A DNA stretch of 64,000 nucleotides from NCBI RefSeq assembly GCF_039534165.1, contig NZ_BAAAUX010000003.1:186001-250000 (forward strand). Direction: 5' to 3'. The notes beneath the pieces were generated by a model. The model saw nothing but the letters and a program-made list of their open reading frames with translations. It was not told the origin of the DNA and did not search any database. The position numbers were made by a program, and so were the translations under genes. Below are positions 7,684-15,789 of this stretch, piece after piece. This DNA comes from Saccharopolyspora_D taberi (GTDB taxonomy: Bacteria; Actinomycetota; Actinomycetes; Mycobacteriales; Pseudonocardiaceae). Each line of letters begins with the position of its first letter. Position 1 is the first letter of the stretch.

Positions 7684-9213
7684 GTGACGAAGGACCCGAC
7701 ACCGCACGCCGAGGACTCGTTCCGCGCCGTGCGTCCCGGTGATCCGCGCTATGCGGATCTCGCGCTGCGCAGGCGCAACGAGCGGTTCGAGCACTATCCC
7801 CGCTGCTTCCAGGTCGCCCGCGGCACCGAACACGTCATCGCCGCGGTCGACGAGGCGATGCGGTCCGGCGACCGGATCGCGGTGCGCAGCGGCGGCCACT
7901 CGATGGAGAACTCGGTCGGTGAGGTGGCAGGGGGCACGATCGTCGACATGTCCGCCATGAACTCGGTCTCCTACGATCCGGCGCGCGGGGCGTTCGCGAT
8001 CGAGTCCGGCGCGACCCTCGCCGACGTCTACCGGCAGCTCTACCTCAACTGGGGCGTGACCATTCCCGGCGGCTGGGGGCACACCGTCTGCGCCGGGGGG
8101 CACATCCAGGGCGGCGGGTACGGCGGCCTTTCCCGCCGCCACGGTTCGACCGTGGACCACCTGCAGGGCCTGGAGGTCGTGGTCGTCGACGAGCGCGGTC
8201 GCGCGGTCGCCGTGGAAGCGACGCGCGATCCGGACGACCCGAACCACGATCTGTGGTGGGCGCACACCGGTGGCGGCGGCGCCAACTTCGGGATCGTGAC
8301 GCGGTACTGGATGCGCACGCCCGGTGCGCCCGGCCTGCTTCCCAAACCCCCGACCGGGATCATCAGCGGCGTGCTGGCGTGGCCGTGGGAAACCATGACC
8401 CGCGAGACCTTCCAGTCGCTCGTGCACAACCACGGCCAGTGGCACTGGAAGAACAGCGAGCCCGACAGCCCGTACACGGCGCTGTCCTCGCTGCTGATGC
8501 TGCCCGCCCGCGCCAAGCGGAGCGGTGCGCTGGGCCTGACGCTGGTCGCGCTGGTGGACAGCGGCGCTCCGGACGCCGAGTCGATGCTCGACGAGTACCT
8601 CGACCACATCAACGGCGACACCGGTGCGGTCCGCTTCGTCAACCCGGCGAAACCGTGGTTGTACACGATGGTCCCGCCGGTGGTCGATGGCGAGATGCAG
8701 CGCATCCCCGAATACGACCGGTACAAGGGGAAGGCGGGGTACCTGCGGCGGCCGTTCACCGCCGCGCAGGTGGACGCGCTCTACGACTACCTCTCGGACC
8801 CGCCCGCGGAGATCGACCTCGCCGGGGTGTGGCTGAACTCCTACGGGGGCCAGGTGAACGCCGTCGAACCGACGGCGACCGCGATGGCGCAGCGGGACTC
8901 GATCCTGAAGGCCGTCTACACGGCCGCCTGGCCGGATCCCAGGCACGACAGCAAGAACATCGACTGGCTGCGCCGCTTCTACCGCGATGTCTACGCCGAC
9001 ACCGGTGGGGTGCCGGTCCCGAACGAGAACAACGACGGGTCGTACATCAACTACCCGGACGTCGATCTCGCGGACCCGGCTTGGAACACCTCGGGCGTTC
9101 CGTGGCATTACCTGTACTACAAGGAGAACTACCCGCGGCTCCAGCAGGTCAAGCAGCGCTGGGACCCGCTGAACGTCTTCCGGCACACCCTGTCCATCAA
9201 GCCACCGGAATGA
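7684..9213 (+). CDS. BBE-like FAD-linked oxidase, bicovalent type
   Basis: A 509-residue FAD-dependent oxidase of the berberine-bridge-enzyme/vanillyl-alcohol-oxidase group. The FAD-binding domain covers about residues 25-215, and the BBE C-terminal segment (YYKENYPRLQQVKQRWDPLNVF) is at the end. Both flavin-linking residues can be seen: His in VRSGGHSMEN and Cys in GHTVCAGGHIQGGGYGGL, so 8-alpha-histidyl/6-S-cysteinyl linkage is expected. Such enzymes oxidise alcohols, sugars or C-N bonds. The start is GTG at 7684 with AAGGA upstream. A terminator follows directly. It is one of three BBE-like oxidases in the cluster and the only one that keeps the cysteine. Confidence 0.9.
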   Translation: MTKDPTPHAEDSFRAVRPGDPRYADLALRRRNERFEHYPRCFQVARGTEHVIAAVDEAMRSGDRIAVRSGGHSMENSVGEVAGGTIVDMSAMNSVSYDPARGAFAIESGATLADVYRQLYLNWGVTIPGGWGHTVCAGGHIQGGGYGGLSRRHGSTVDHLQGLEVVVVDERGRAVAVEATRDPDDPNHDLWWAHTGGGGANFGIVTRYWMRTPGAPGLLPKPPTGIISGVLAWPWETMTRETFQSLVHNHGQWHWKNSEPDSPYTALSSLLMLPARAKRSGALGLTLVALVDSGAPDAESMLDEYLDHINGDTGAVRFVNPAKPWLYTMVPPVVDGEMQRIPEYDRYKGKAGYLRRPFTAAQVDALYDYLSDPPAEIDLAGVWLNSYGGQVNAVEPTATAMAQRDSILKAVYTAAWPDPRHDSKNIDWLRRFYRDVYADTGGVPVPNENNDGSYINYPDVDLADPAWNTSGVPWHYLYYKENYPRLQQVKQRWDPLNVFRHTLSIKPPE

Positions 9214-9220
9214 GTACGCG

Positions 9221-9254
9221 GATTCCTGGCCCTGCGGTCGGCGGGGCCAGGATC
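9221..9254. terminator. Bidirectional hairpin between convergent BBE oxidase genes
   Basis: The inverted repeat GATTCCTGGCCC / GGGGCCAGGATC lies between the stop codons of the two convergent oxidase genes and overlaps the last bases of the leftward one. Confidence 0.6.
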
Positions 9255-10554
9255 ACGCTTCGGGAAGGGCTCGGAACAGGCCGCTCGGGTCGTGCTGCTC
9301 CTTCAACGCCCGCAGGCGCGCCGACGAAGGTTCGTCGTAGACCGGGCCCAGCTCTTCGACCGGGCCGTAGCGGAAGTTCGGCGCCTGGCCCACAGTCCAC
9401 TCCGCCAGCGCGGAGAAGATCCGTCGATGAACCCGCCGGACATCCGCCAGTTCCGCGGTCGCCAGCGGCGACAGCACCCGGACGATGTACTGCGCCTCGC
9501 GATGCCCGACGCAGTTGGGCTCAGCCGGAGGACGCGACAGGGCGCCGCCGAGATGCCGGACGTCGAGGATGACGGGCACCGGAGCAGCCGGACCGCACAG
9601 CCTGCGAACCGCGTCCGCCGCCTCCGCCGGGAACGAGCTCAACAGCACGTTGTTCCCGTAGTAGGAGTGCGGGAACTCGGGGTCGTTGTAGACCGATCCC
9701 GACTCGGTGAAGGGCATGTCCCGCACCTGATCGAGAATCGCGGGAGCCGCCGCGCGCACCGGGGCGATCAGCCGTTCCGGCTCGCTGGTCGAGGCGAACC
9801 GGAAGTGCAGGACGTGCCGGTCCCGCAAGGGTTCCGGGAACAACGCGACCGGCGGATACCGGACCATCCCGAGCGAAGCGGTCAGGGTCTCCGGGGCCTG
9901 GGCGGTCAGGTCCCGGAACGCGCTGATCACCTCCCGAGCGTGGGAGACGTCGAAGAACAAACCTCCGCCGTGGATCCGCTCGACCGGAAACAACCGGATC
10001 GTCATGGAGGTGACGACGCCGAGGTGGTCCCGTCCGCCACGCAACCCCCAGAACAGCTCCGGGTCGTTCGAGGCGTCGACCGATCGCAGTTTCCCGTCCG
10101 CTGTGACGACATCCAGCGAAAGCACGTGATCGGCTGCGAAGCCGAACTCGCGCCCGAGCAGCCCGAGCCCACCGCCGAGCGCGTACCCGACGGCGCCGAC
10201 GGTCGGCGACGATCCGCTGAGCGGAGCGAGACCGTGCGGAGCCGCTGCCGCGATGACCTGCCGCCACTGCACGCCGGCCTCGATCCGTGCTTCCTGCCGT
10301 GCGGGAAAGACCTGCACGCCGTCCATCCGCCTGGTGCTGATCAGCACCCCGCCGTCGTTCAGACCCGACGTCCCGTGGCCGGTCGCCTGCACGGAAACAC
10401 CAAGCCCCGCGTCCGCGGCATGCGCGACAGCCGCACACACGTCGTGCTCGTCAACGGCTCCGACGATCACCGCTGGGGAGTGCTGGAAACCGGTCTGGAA
10501 CCCGCGGCGCTCGGGCTCGTATCCCTCGTCGGAAGGGCGCAGCATGTCCGTCAT
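9253..10554 (-). CDS. BBE-like FAD-linked oxidase, monocovalent type
   Basis: A 433-residue FAD-binding oxidase. The histidine linker is in VQATGHGTSGLNDGGVLIS. At the place where bicovalent members have cysteine the sequence reads SPTVGAVGYALGGG, so only the histidyl link is expected. The BBE motif YDEPSSARLRALKEQHDPSGLFR is at the C terminus. The ATG at 10554 overlaps the stop of the lipocalin-like gene (ATGA), which fixes the start; the longer frame upstream is a shadow. It is the last gene of the leftward operon carrier protein-PKS-TE-AKR-lipocalin-oxidase. It is closely similar in layout to the oxidase at 15790-17190, suggesting duplication. Confidence 0.88.
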   Translation of the reverse strand: MTDMLRPSDEGYEPERRGFQTGFQHSPAVIVGAVDEHDVCAAVAHAADAGLGVSVQATGHGTSGLNDGGVLISTRRMDGVQVFPARQEARIEAGVQWRQVIAAAAPHGLAPLSGSSPTVGAVGYALGGGLGLLGREFGFAADHVLSLDVVTADGKLRSVDASNDPELFWGLRGGRDHLGVVTSMTIRLFPVERIHGGGLFFDVSHAREVISAFRDLTAQAPETLTASLGMVRYPPVALFPEPLRDRHVLHFRFASTSEPERLIAPVRAAAPAILDQVRDMPFTESGSVYNDPEFPHSYYGNNVLLSSFPAEAADAVRRLCGPAAPVPVILDVRHLGGALSRPPAEPNCVGHREAQYIVRVLSPLATAELADVRRVHRRIFSALAEWTVGQAPNFRYGPVEELGPVYDEPSSARLRALKEQHDPSGLFRALPEA

Positions 10555-10922
10555 CGGTTGAGCCGCTGCCATTCCAGCGCGCTGCGCTTGGCGTTCCTGC
10601 GAAGCCCGCGCCCGATCAGGGTCAGCCGGTCGCCGTCGAGCTCGACGCTGCGGACCTGCTCCGTGCCGAGCCACGACTGGTCCGGCGCGATGGAGACGCT
10701 GTGCACGACCTGGTCGCCTTCGCGCCGCCACGTCCCGGCGTAGCTCATGTAGTGCGTGCCCTCGCCCGCGTCCGTGCGCATCATGTTCACCGCGACGTGT
10801 CCGGCCGCGTCGTAGACGAGCAGTCCGGTGGGGCGGGAACCCAGCGGGCCCTCGCGCAGCTCGCCGTCTTCGGCGAAGATCCGGAAGTCGACCAGGCGCC
10901 AGGCGCCGACCAGTTCGTCCAT
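10551..10922 (-). CDS. Lipocalin-like domain protein
   Basis: A 123-residue protein that begins MDELVGAWRLVDFRIFAEDG and continues with PTGLLVYDAAGHVAVNMMR, the pattern of the bacterial lipocalin-like domain family. It contains a single small beta-barrel and no catalytic motif. Such proteins occur in polyketide and non-ribosomal clusters, where binding or cyclase-like roles have been suggested. It overlaps the downstream oxidase gene by ATGA and lies 7 bases after the AKR stop, so it is clearly co-translated in the operon. There is no signal peptide. Its role is unknown. Confidence 0.75.
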   Translation of the reverse strand: MDELVGAWRLVDFRIFAEDGELREGPLGSRPTGLLVYDAAGHVAVNMMRTDAGEGTHYMSYAGTWRREGDQVVHSVSIAPDQSWLGTEQVRSVELDGDRLTLIGRGLRRNAKRSALEWQRLNR

Positions 10923-10929
10923 TCGTCCA

Positions 10930-11973
10930 TCACTCCACTGGAACGGTGGGCAGCGCGGCGCCGCCGGTGACCCGGGCGAGCACGTTGGCGCTGATCTTGT
11001 GGGGCACTCCGAGCTCGGGCGCGCTGACCTCGTCCAGCCGCTCGACGTGCTCGGCGTCGAGCTCCAGGTCCAGCGCGGCGAGGTAGCCGTCGAGCTGGGC
11101 GAGGTCGCGCGGTCCGATGATCGGCACGAGCGAGGTGGCCGACGCGGTCTGCCGGCGGCGCAGCCACGCGACGGCGACCTGCGCCGGAGTCGCCCCGACC
11201 TGCTCGGCGACCGAGAGCACGGCCTCGACCGTCGCGGTCTTCTGCGCGGTGTCCTCCAGCTGGACCGCCCGCTTCCAGTCGGTCAGCCTGCCGCCACTGC
11301 CGGTCCGGTACTTGCCGGTGAGCAGGCCACCGCCCAGCGGTGACCAGGTCGCGACCGCCAGCCCGAGCGCTTCGGCCATCGGGAGGACCTCTCGTTCCGC
11401 GGTGCGTTCCACGAGGCTGTATTCGACCTGGACGCCGACCAGCGGCGCCCAGCCGCGGACCTCGGCCAGGGTGGCGCCCCGCGCCACCCGCCAGGCGGGG
11501 AAGTTCGACAGCCCGGGGTGGAGCACCTTCCCGGTGCGCACGAGGTGGTCGAGCCCGGCGAGCACCTCGTCGATCGGGGTGAGCGGGTCGGCGAAGTGGA
11601 CCCAGTAGAGGTCGAGGTGGTCGGTTCCCAGCCTGCGGAGGCTGGATTCGACCGCCCGCACCATCGTCTTGCGGCTGTTGCCGGTGTCGGAGACGCGCGG
11701 TTGTTCGGCCGCGCCGTAGGCGAACTTGGACGCCACCACGAAGTGGTCGCGGTCCGCGGCGATGAACTCCGCGAGCATGCTCTCGGCCTCGCCGTAGTTG
11801 TAGCAGTCCGCGGTGTCGACGAAGGTGCCGCCCGCGTCGGCGAACCGCTCGAACACCTGCTTGGCTTCCCACCGGTCGGCGCCGCCGCCCCACGCGGAAC
11901 CGAAGTTCGCCGTGCCGAGGCCGAACTCCGAGACGCGCAGGCCGGTTCGCCGGCCGAAGGCCGTGTAACGCAT
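10930..11973 (-). CDS. Aldo-keto reductase
   Basis: A 347-residue NAD(P)H-dependent aldo-keto reductase. The catalytic tetrad is visible: Asp and Tyr in FVDTADCYNYGEAE, Lys in VVASKFAYG, His in LYWVHFAD. The C-terminal cofactor site is in SLVPIIGPRDLAQLDG. The ATG at 11973 begins MRYTAFGRRTGLRVSEFGLGT, the standard start. The group includes deoxysugar reductases of macrolide clusters as well as general tailoring enzymes. Its place between the thioesterase and the lipocalin-like gene suggests that it reduces a carbonyl on the polyketide or aminoacyl product; the substrate is not predictable. Confidence 0.88.
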   Translation of the reverse strand: MRYTAFGRRTGLRVSEFGLGTANFGSAWGGGADRWEAKQVFERFADAGGTFVDTADCYNYGEAESMLAEFIAADRDHFVVASKFAYGAAEQPRVSDTGNSRKTMVRAVESSLRRLGTDHLDLYWVHFADPLTPIDEVLAGLDHLVRTGKVLHPGLSNFPAWRVARGATLAEVRGWAPLVGVQVEYSLVERTAEREVLPMAEALGLAVATWSPLGGGLLTGKYRTGSGGRLTDWKRAVQLEDTAQKTATVEAVLSVAEQVGATPAQVAVAWLRRRQTASATSLVPIIGPRDLAQLDGYLAALDLELDAEHVERLDEVSAPELGVPHKISANVLARVTGGAALPTVPVE

Positions 11974-11994
11974 TCTGTCCTCTTTCGACCGGTG

Positions 11995-12744
11995 TCAGGC
12001 GGTGTGCCGCAGCGCACCCGCGATGTGGCGCAGCAGTTCCGCTTTCTGCTCCCGGAGGTAGAAGTGGTGCCCGGGCAGCACGTGGCTTTCGAAGTCCGCG
12101 GCCGTGTGCGCTTTCCAGCCGTCCAGGTCGGCGGCGAGCGCTTCCTGGGCGCCCGCGAACGCCGTGATCGGGGAGTCGAGCGGCGGTCCGGGCTGGTGCT
12201 CGTAGGTCTCGAAGACCGCGAGGTCGGCGCGGAACTGGCCCAGGGCGATCTTCAGCAGGTCGGCGTTGCTCTTGATGGGTTCTGGCAGGGCGCCCCAGAG
12301 CTGCTCGACGCGGGTGAGGAACGCGTCGTCGGGCAGGTCGTGGATCCGCTCGGTTCCGCGCGGGACGGGCGGCGGTGGCCCGGACGACACGAAAAGCCGT
12401 TGCGGCAACGGCTTTCCGTCCCGTTGCAGAGCGCGGGCCACTTCGAAGGCGACCAGCGACCCGAGGCTGTGGCCGAACAGCGCGAACCGCTCGCCGAAGT
12501 CGATCCCGTCGACCACCCGCTCGACCAGTTCGTCCATCCGCGTGATCGAGGGCTCGGACATCCGGGAGGCGCGGCCGGGGAGCTGCACGCCCCACACCTG
12601 GGCCTCGGCCAGGTCGTCGGACCAGCGCACGTACTCGCCCGCCGACCCGCCCGCGTGCGGGAAGCAGTACAGGTCGATCGGTGCGTCCGGGCGGCGGACG
12701 CGGCGGACGAGCCAGCGCGAACCGGCTGCGGGCGGGCGGGTCAT
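11995..12744 (-). CDS. Type II thioesterase (GrsT-like)
   Basis: A 249-residue alpha/beta-hydrolase of the stand-alone thioesterase family that hydrolyses misprimed or finished chains from carrier proteins. The nucleophile elbow is FGHSLGSLVAF, the N-terminal region has DLYCFPHAGGSAGEY, and the catalytic His is in VLPGHHFYLREQ. The ATG at 12744 overlaps the PKS stop by four bases, so the two genes are coupled. The PKS itself has no thioesterase domain, so this protein could be either the editing enzyme or the releasing enzyme of the pathway. Confidence 0.93.
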   Translation of the reverse strand: MTRPPAAGSRWLVRRVRRPDAPIDLYCFPHAGGSAGEYVRWSDDLAEAQVWGVQLPGRASRMSEPSITRMDELVERVVDGIDFGERFALFGHSLGSLVAFEVARALQRDGKPLPQRLFVSSGPPPPVPRGTERIHDLPDDAFLTRVEQLWGALPEPIKSNADLLKIALGQFRADLAVFETYEHQPGPPLDSPITAFAGAQEALAADLDGWKAHTAADFESHVLPGHHFYLREQKAELLRHIAGALRHTA

Positions 12745-15221
12745 GAGCTCTCCTGTCGGCTGGCCGGCTGGTCGAGGAGTCGGGCCAGCAGGGCCGGGGT
12801 CGAGGCGTCGAAGATGACCAGCGGGTCCAGTTCGACCCGGTAGATCTCGCGCAGCCGGGCGAGCAGGTCGGCTGCGATCAGCGAGTCGCCGCCGAGTTCG
12901 AAGAAGTCCTGGTCCGCTTCGTAGCCGGGCACGCCGAGGGTTTCGCCGAAGACGCGCGTCACCGTGGTCACGACGTCTTCGAGCGGTTCCGGGGGCGCCT
13001 CGGGCGGAGGATCGGCCTCGACGGGCTGGGGGTTCTCGACCGATCGGGGAGCCTCGACGATGTGGCGCTCGCGCTCGAACGGATAGGTCGGCAGCGGCAC
13101 CCGCCGCCGGACACCGTCCGGCTTCCAGCGGACCCGCCCGCCCGCGATCCAGGTGCGAGCCAACGCGGACTCGGGGAAGTGCTCCCCGGGGCCGATCTCC
13201 ACGACGCAGCGGTCCGATGCCCAGCCATCGGGCGCCTCTCGGCGAGCGAAGGCGGCCCAGGTAGCAGGATCTTGCGCTTCCTCGGCCGAAATGGGCTCGG
13301 TGTCGGGTGCTTGAAGGACCTCTGTGGACGGTTCGGCCAGAGCAGCTTCGAAATCGCCGTGGCGTTCTGCGAGGGAGATCGCATCCGTCAGCTTGAGCGC
13401 ACCGGAGACCACAGCAGCCGCGAGCGCGCCTGTGCCGTAGGCGGTCACGGCCGTGGGTACCACACCGCGCGCCGCGAGCACCCGCGCTCTGCCCACGCCG
13501 TCCGCGAGAGCGATCAACGCACCCGGGGGCGTGCGTTCGGTCAGGGCGTCACCGTTGGCGGCGGCGGCGATTTCGTCGAAGGTGCGCCGGAATTCGGGCT
13601 CCTCGCGATGAAGGTGCGCGAGGTCGCCGAGTTCCGGGATCCGGCCGGTGAACGCGAAGATCACCGGCGACGCGCTGACCGGACCGGACGAGGACGGGAG
13701 CCGCGAAGCATCGGAAAGCACCGCCAGGGCGTCTTCCCGGTCGCGCACGAGTGCGCAACGACGCCACGGCAGTTCCTGGCGGCCGGTCTGGAGCGTCCAG
13801 GCCACGTCCGCGATCGGCAGCTCCGGAGTGGCGCGCAGGTGTTCGGCGAGCCTGCTCGTGATCGCGTCGAGCGCGGTGGGAGTCCGGGCCGAGATCGGCA
13901 GGAGGTGGAATTCCCCGCCTGCCGGCGCGGAATCCGGTTGCGGGGCCTCTTCCAGCACGACATGCGCGTTCGTGCCGCCGATCCCGAACGAGCTGACCCC
14001 TGCTCGGCGCGGGCCTTCGGAGTCCCAGTCCTGCCGTTGCGCCACCACGCGGAACGGGCTGGAGTCGAAGTCGATGTGCGGGTTCGGCTTCTCGAAGTGC
14101 AGGCTCGGCGGCAGGACCCGGTGCTTCAACGCGAGCGCGGCCTTGATGAACCCGGCGATGCCCGCCGCCGCGTCGGTGTGGCCGATGTTCGTCTTCACCG
14201 AGCCGATGCGGCAGTAGCCGGTCCGGTCCGTGTCCTTGCGGAAGGCCTTGGTCAGCGCCTCGATCTCGATCGGGTCGCCCAGCGGCGTGGCCGTGCCGTG
14301 CGCCTCGACGTAGCCGATGCTGCCCGCGTCGACCTGCGAAACCTGGTGCGCCGCGCGGATCACCGCTGCTTGCCCGTCGACCCCGGGGGCGGTGAAACCG
14401 GCTCGGTGCGATCCGTCGTTGTTGACCGCGGTTCCCCGGACCACCGCGTGCACGGTGTCGTTGTCGGCCAGCGCGTCGGACAGCCGCTTCAGCACGACGA
14501 TCCCCGCACCGTCACCGCCGACGGTGCCCGACCCGCGGTGGTCGAAGGCGCGGCAGGTGCCGTCCTTGGCGATGATTCCGCCTTCGCTGTAGGGCGTCTG
14601 CTTCTCCGGGTAGTGCACCGAAGCCGCGCCCGCCAGGGCCAGGTCGCAGTCACCGGACAGCAGGGCCTGGACCGCGGTGTGCACCGCGACGAGCGCGGTC
14701 GCGCACGCGGCCTGGACGTTGATCGCGGGCCCGGTCAGCCCGAGCTTGTAGGCGACCCGGGAGAGCATGAAGTCCTGGGCGCTGCCGAGGAGGATTTCCC
14801 AGTCCGTGACACCGGAAAGCCCGTCGCGCCGCGAACGCACGACGTGGCCGTAGCCGGTCTCCGAACCGCCGCCGTACACGCCGATCAGCCCCGGGTAGCG
14901 CGGGGCGTCGCAGCCGGCGTCCTCCAGCGCTTCCGCCGCGCACTCCAGGAAAACCCGGTGCTGGGGGCTGATCAGGCGCGCCTCGCGCAGCGACAGGCCG
15001 AAGTACCCGGCGTCGAACCACTCCGGGTCGGCCAGCAGCCCGCGGGCGGGAATGTAGCTGTCCCGGCCTCCGGCGACAGGTTGTTCGGCGTATCTGGTCA
15101 CGGAGTCGACGCCGTTGACCAGGTTGCTCCAGTACTCGTCGACGTCGCGCGCGCCCGGGAACCGGCACGCCATGCCGACCACCGCGATCGCGGCGTCGTC
15201 GAACTCGTCGTGCTCACTCAT
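12741..15221 (-). CDS. Single-module polyketide synthase with degenerate acyltransferase: KS-(AT0)-ACP
   Basis: An 826-residue modular PKS. The KS (residues about 10-430) is intact: Cys173 in QAACATALVAV, His308 in EAHGTATPLGDP, His348 in NIGHTDAAAG. Residues about 435-725 resemble an AT with its linker, but the domain is short, the VFxGQG start is lost, and the GHSxG nucleophile motif reads AYGTG (residues 594-598), Gly in place of Ser; the later His motif is not found. The usual post-AT linker PTYPFERERH is still present at 711-720. The ACP (about 748-815) keeps Ser780 in ELGGDSL. The module must be loaded by another enzyme or accept a chain from a separate carrier. The ATG at 15221 overlaps the upstream carrier-protein gene. 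Confidence 0.93.
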   Translation of the reverse strand: MSEHDEFDDAAIAVVGMACRFPGARDVDEYWSNLVNGVDSVTRYAEQPVAGGRDSYIPARGLLADPEWFDAGYFGLSLREARLISPQHRVFLECAAEALEDAGCDAPRYPGLIGVYGGGSETGYGHVVRSRRDGLSGVTDWEILLGSAQDFMLSRVAYKLGLTGPAINVQAACATALVAVHTAVQALLSGDCDLALAGAASVHYPEKQTPYSEGGIIAKDGTCRAFDHRGSGTVGGDGAGIVVLKRLSDALADNDTVHAVVRGTAVNNDGSHRAGFTAPGVDGQAAVIRAAHQVSQVDAGSIGYVEAHGTATPLGDPIEIEALTKAFRKDTDRTGYCRIGSVKTNIGHTDAAAGIAGFIKAALALKHRVLPPSLHFEKPNPHIDFDSSPFRVVAQRQDWDSEGPRRAGVSSFGIGGTNAHVVLEEAPQPDSAPAGGEFHLLPISARTPTALDAITSRLAEHLRATPELPIADVAWTLQTGRQELPWRRCALVRDREDALAVLSDASRLPSSSGPVSASPVIFAFTGRIPELGDLAHLHREEPEFRRTFDEIAAAANGDALTERTPPGALIALADGVGRARVLAARGVVPTAVTAYGTGALAAAVVSGALKLTDAISLAERHGDFEAALAEPSTEVLQAPDTEPISAEEAQDPATWAAFARREAPDGWASDRCVVEIGPGEHFPESALARTWIAGGRVRWKPDGVRRRVPLPTYPFERERHIVEAPRSVENPQPVEADPPPEAPPEPLEDVVTTVTRVFGETLGVPGYEADQDFFELGGDSLIAADLLARLREIYRVELDPLVIFDASTPALLARLLDQPASRQESS

Positions 15222-15600
15222 GCTCGTCGCCTCGGATCTGCTCGTCCCGGCTGCCGATCTGGGCGCGGCGGCGGGCCAGCCGGCCGGTCCGGCGGCCGGT
15301 CCGCTCCTCGGCCGCGGTTTCCCCCGGCTCGTCCAGGTACCGGGCGAGCGAGCGCACGGTCGGATGGCGGAACAGCTCGACCAGCGGCGGGGTCTTCGGG
15401 AACTCGCCGGTGATCCGCTCGTGCACGACGTGAACCAGCAGGGAATGCCCGCCGAGGTCGAAGAAGTTCTGCTCCACGCCGACCCGGGGCAGTTGCAGGA
15501 CCTCGGCCCAGATCTCGGCGAGAACGCGTTCGGTCCGGGTCTTCGGGCCCGCGGAGACCTCGCCGCCCCCGGAATCCGGACTCTGTTCGGAATGCACCAT
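15214..15600 (-). CDS. Free-standing carrier protein (PCP/ACP)
   Basis: A 128-residue protein with one phosphopantetheine-binding domain at about residues 25-95. The attachment serine is in FDLGGHSLLV, and the preceding LAEIWAEVLQLPRVGVEQNFF is the classic carrier-domain helix I, closer to NRPS peptidyl carriers than to fatty-acid ACPs. The C-terminal tail is basic (RRTGRLARRRAQ) and may dock to the PKS encoded next. The ATG at 15600 has AGGGGA upstream. It is the first gene of the leftward PKS operon, with a StrR-type repeat 90-118 bases upstream. It could hold the starter unit for the KS. Confidence 0.92.
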   Translation of the reverse strand: MVHSEQSPDSGGGEVSAGPKTRTERVLAEIWAEVLQLPRVGVEQNFFDLGGHSLLVHVVHERITGEFPKTPPLVELFRHPTVRSLARYLDEPGETAAEERTGRRTGRLARRRAQIGSRDEQIRGDEHE

Positions 15601-15689
15601 GTGTCCCCTTGCGCACTGGATTCACGACGCGGTGGAACCTCGTTCTACCAGCTGCGGGAGAAAACGCGGAACACTGTCAAAACGCGGTC

Positions 15690-15718
15690 GTTCAACTGCG
15701 TCCCGTCCCCGGTTGGAC
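15690..15718. promoter_or_regulatory. Candidate StrR-type operator upstream of the PKS operon
   Basis: GTTCAACTG, 11 bases, CGGTTGGAC. The left half matches the known StrR consensus half-site GTTCRACTG exactly, and the right half differs from CRGTYGAAC at one base. It lies 90-118 bases before the ATG of the carrier-protein gene and is the best match of the four sites. Confidence 0.72.
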
Positions 15719-15745
15719 ACGTTTTTCCCGCTGTGCAAAGCGAAG

Positions 15746-15775
15746 TGCCCGTGCGAGGGCGGGCTCGCACGGGCA
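15746..15775 (-). terminator. Terminator hairpin of the third BBE oxidase gene
   Basis: A 12-bp perfect stem, TGCCCGTGCGAG / CTCGCACGGGCA, with a 6-base loop, lies 15 bases past the oxidase stop. On the minus strand it separates this gene from the PKS promoter. Confidence 0.7.
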
Positions 15776-15789
15776 CCGGGGACAGGTGT

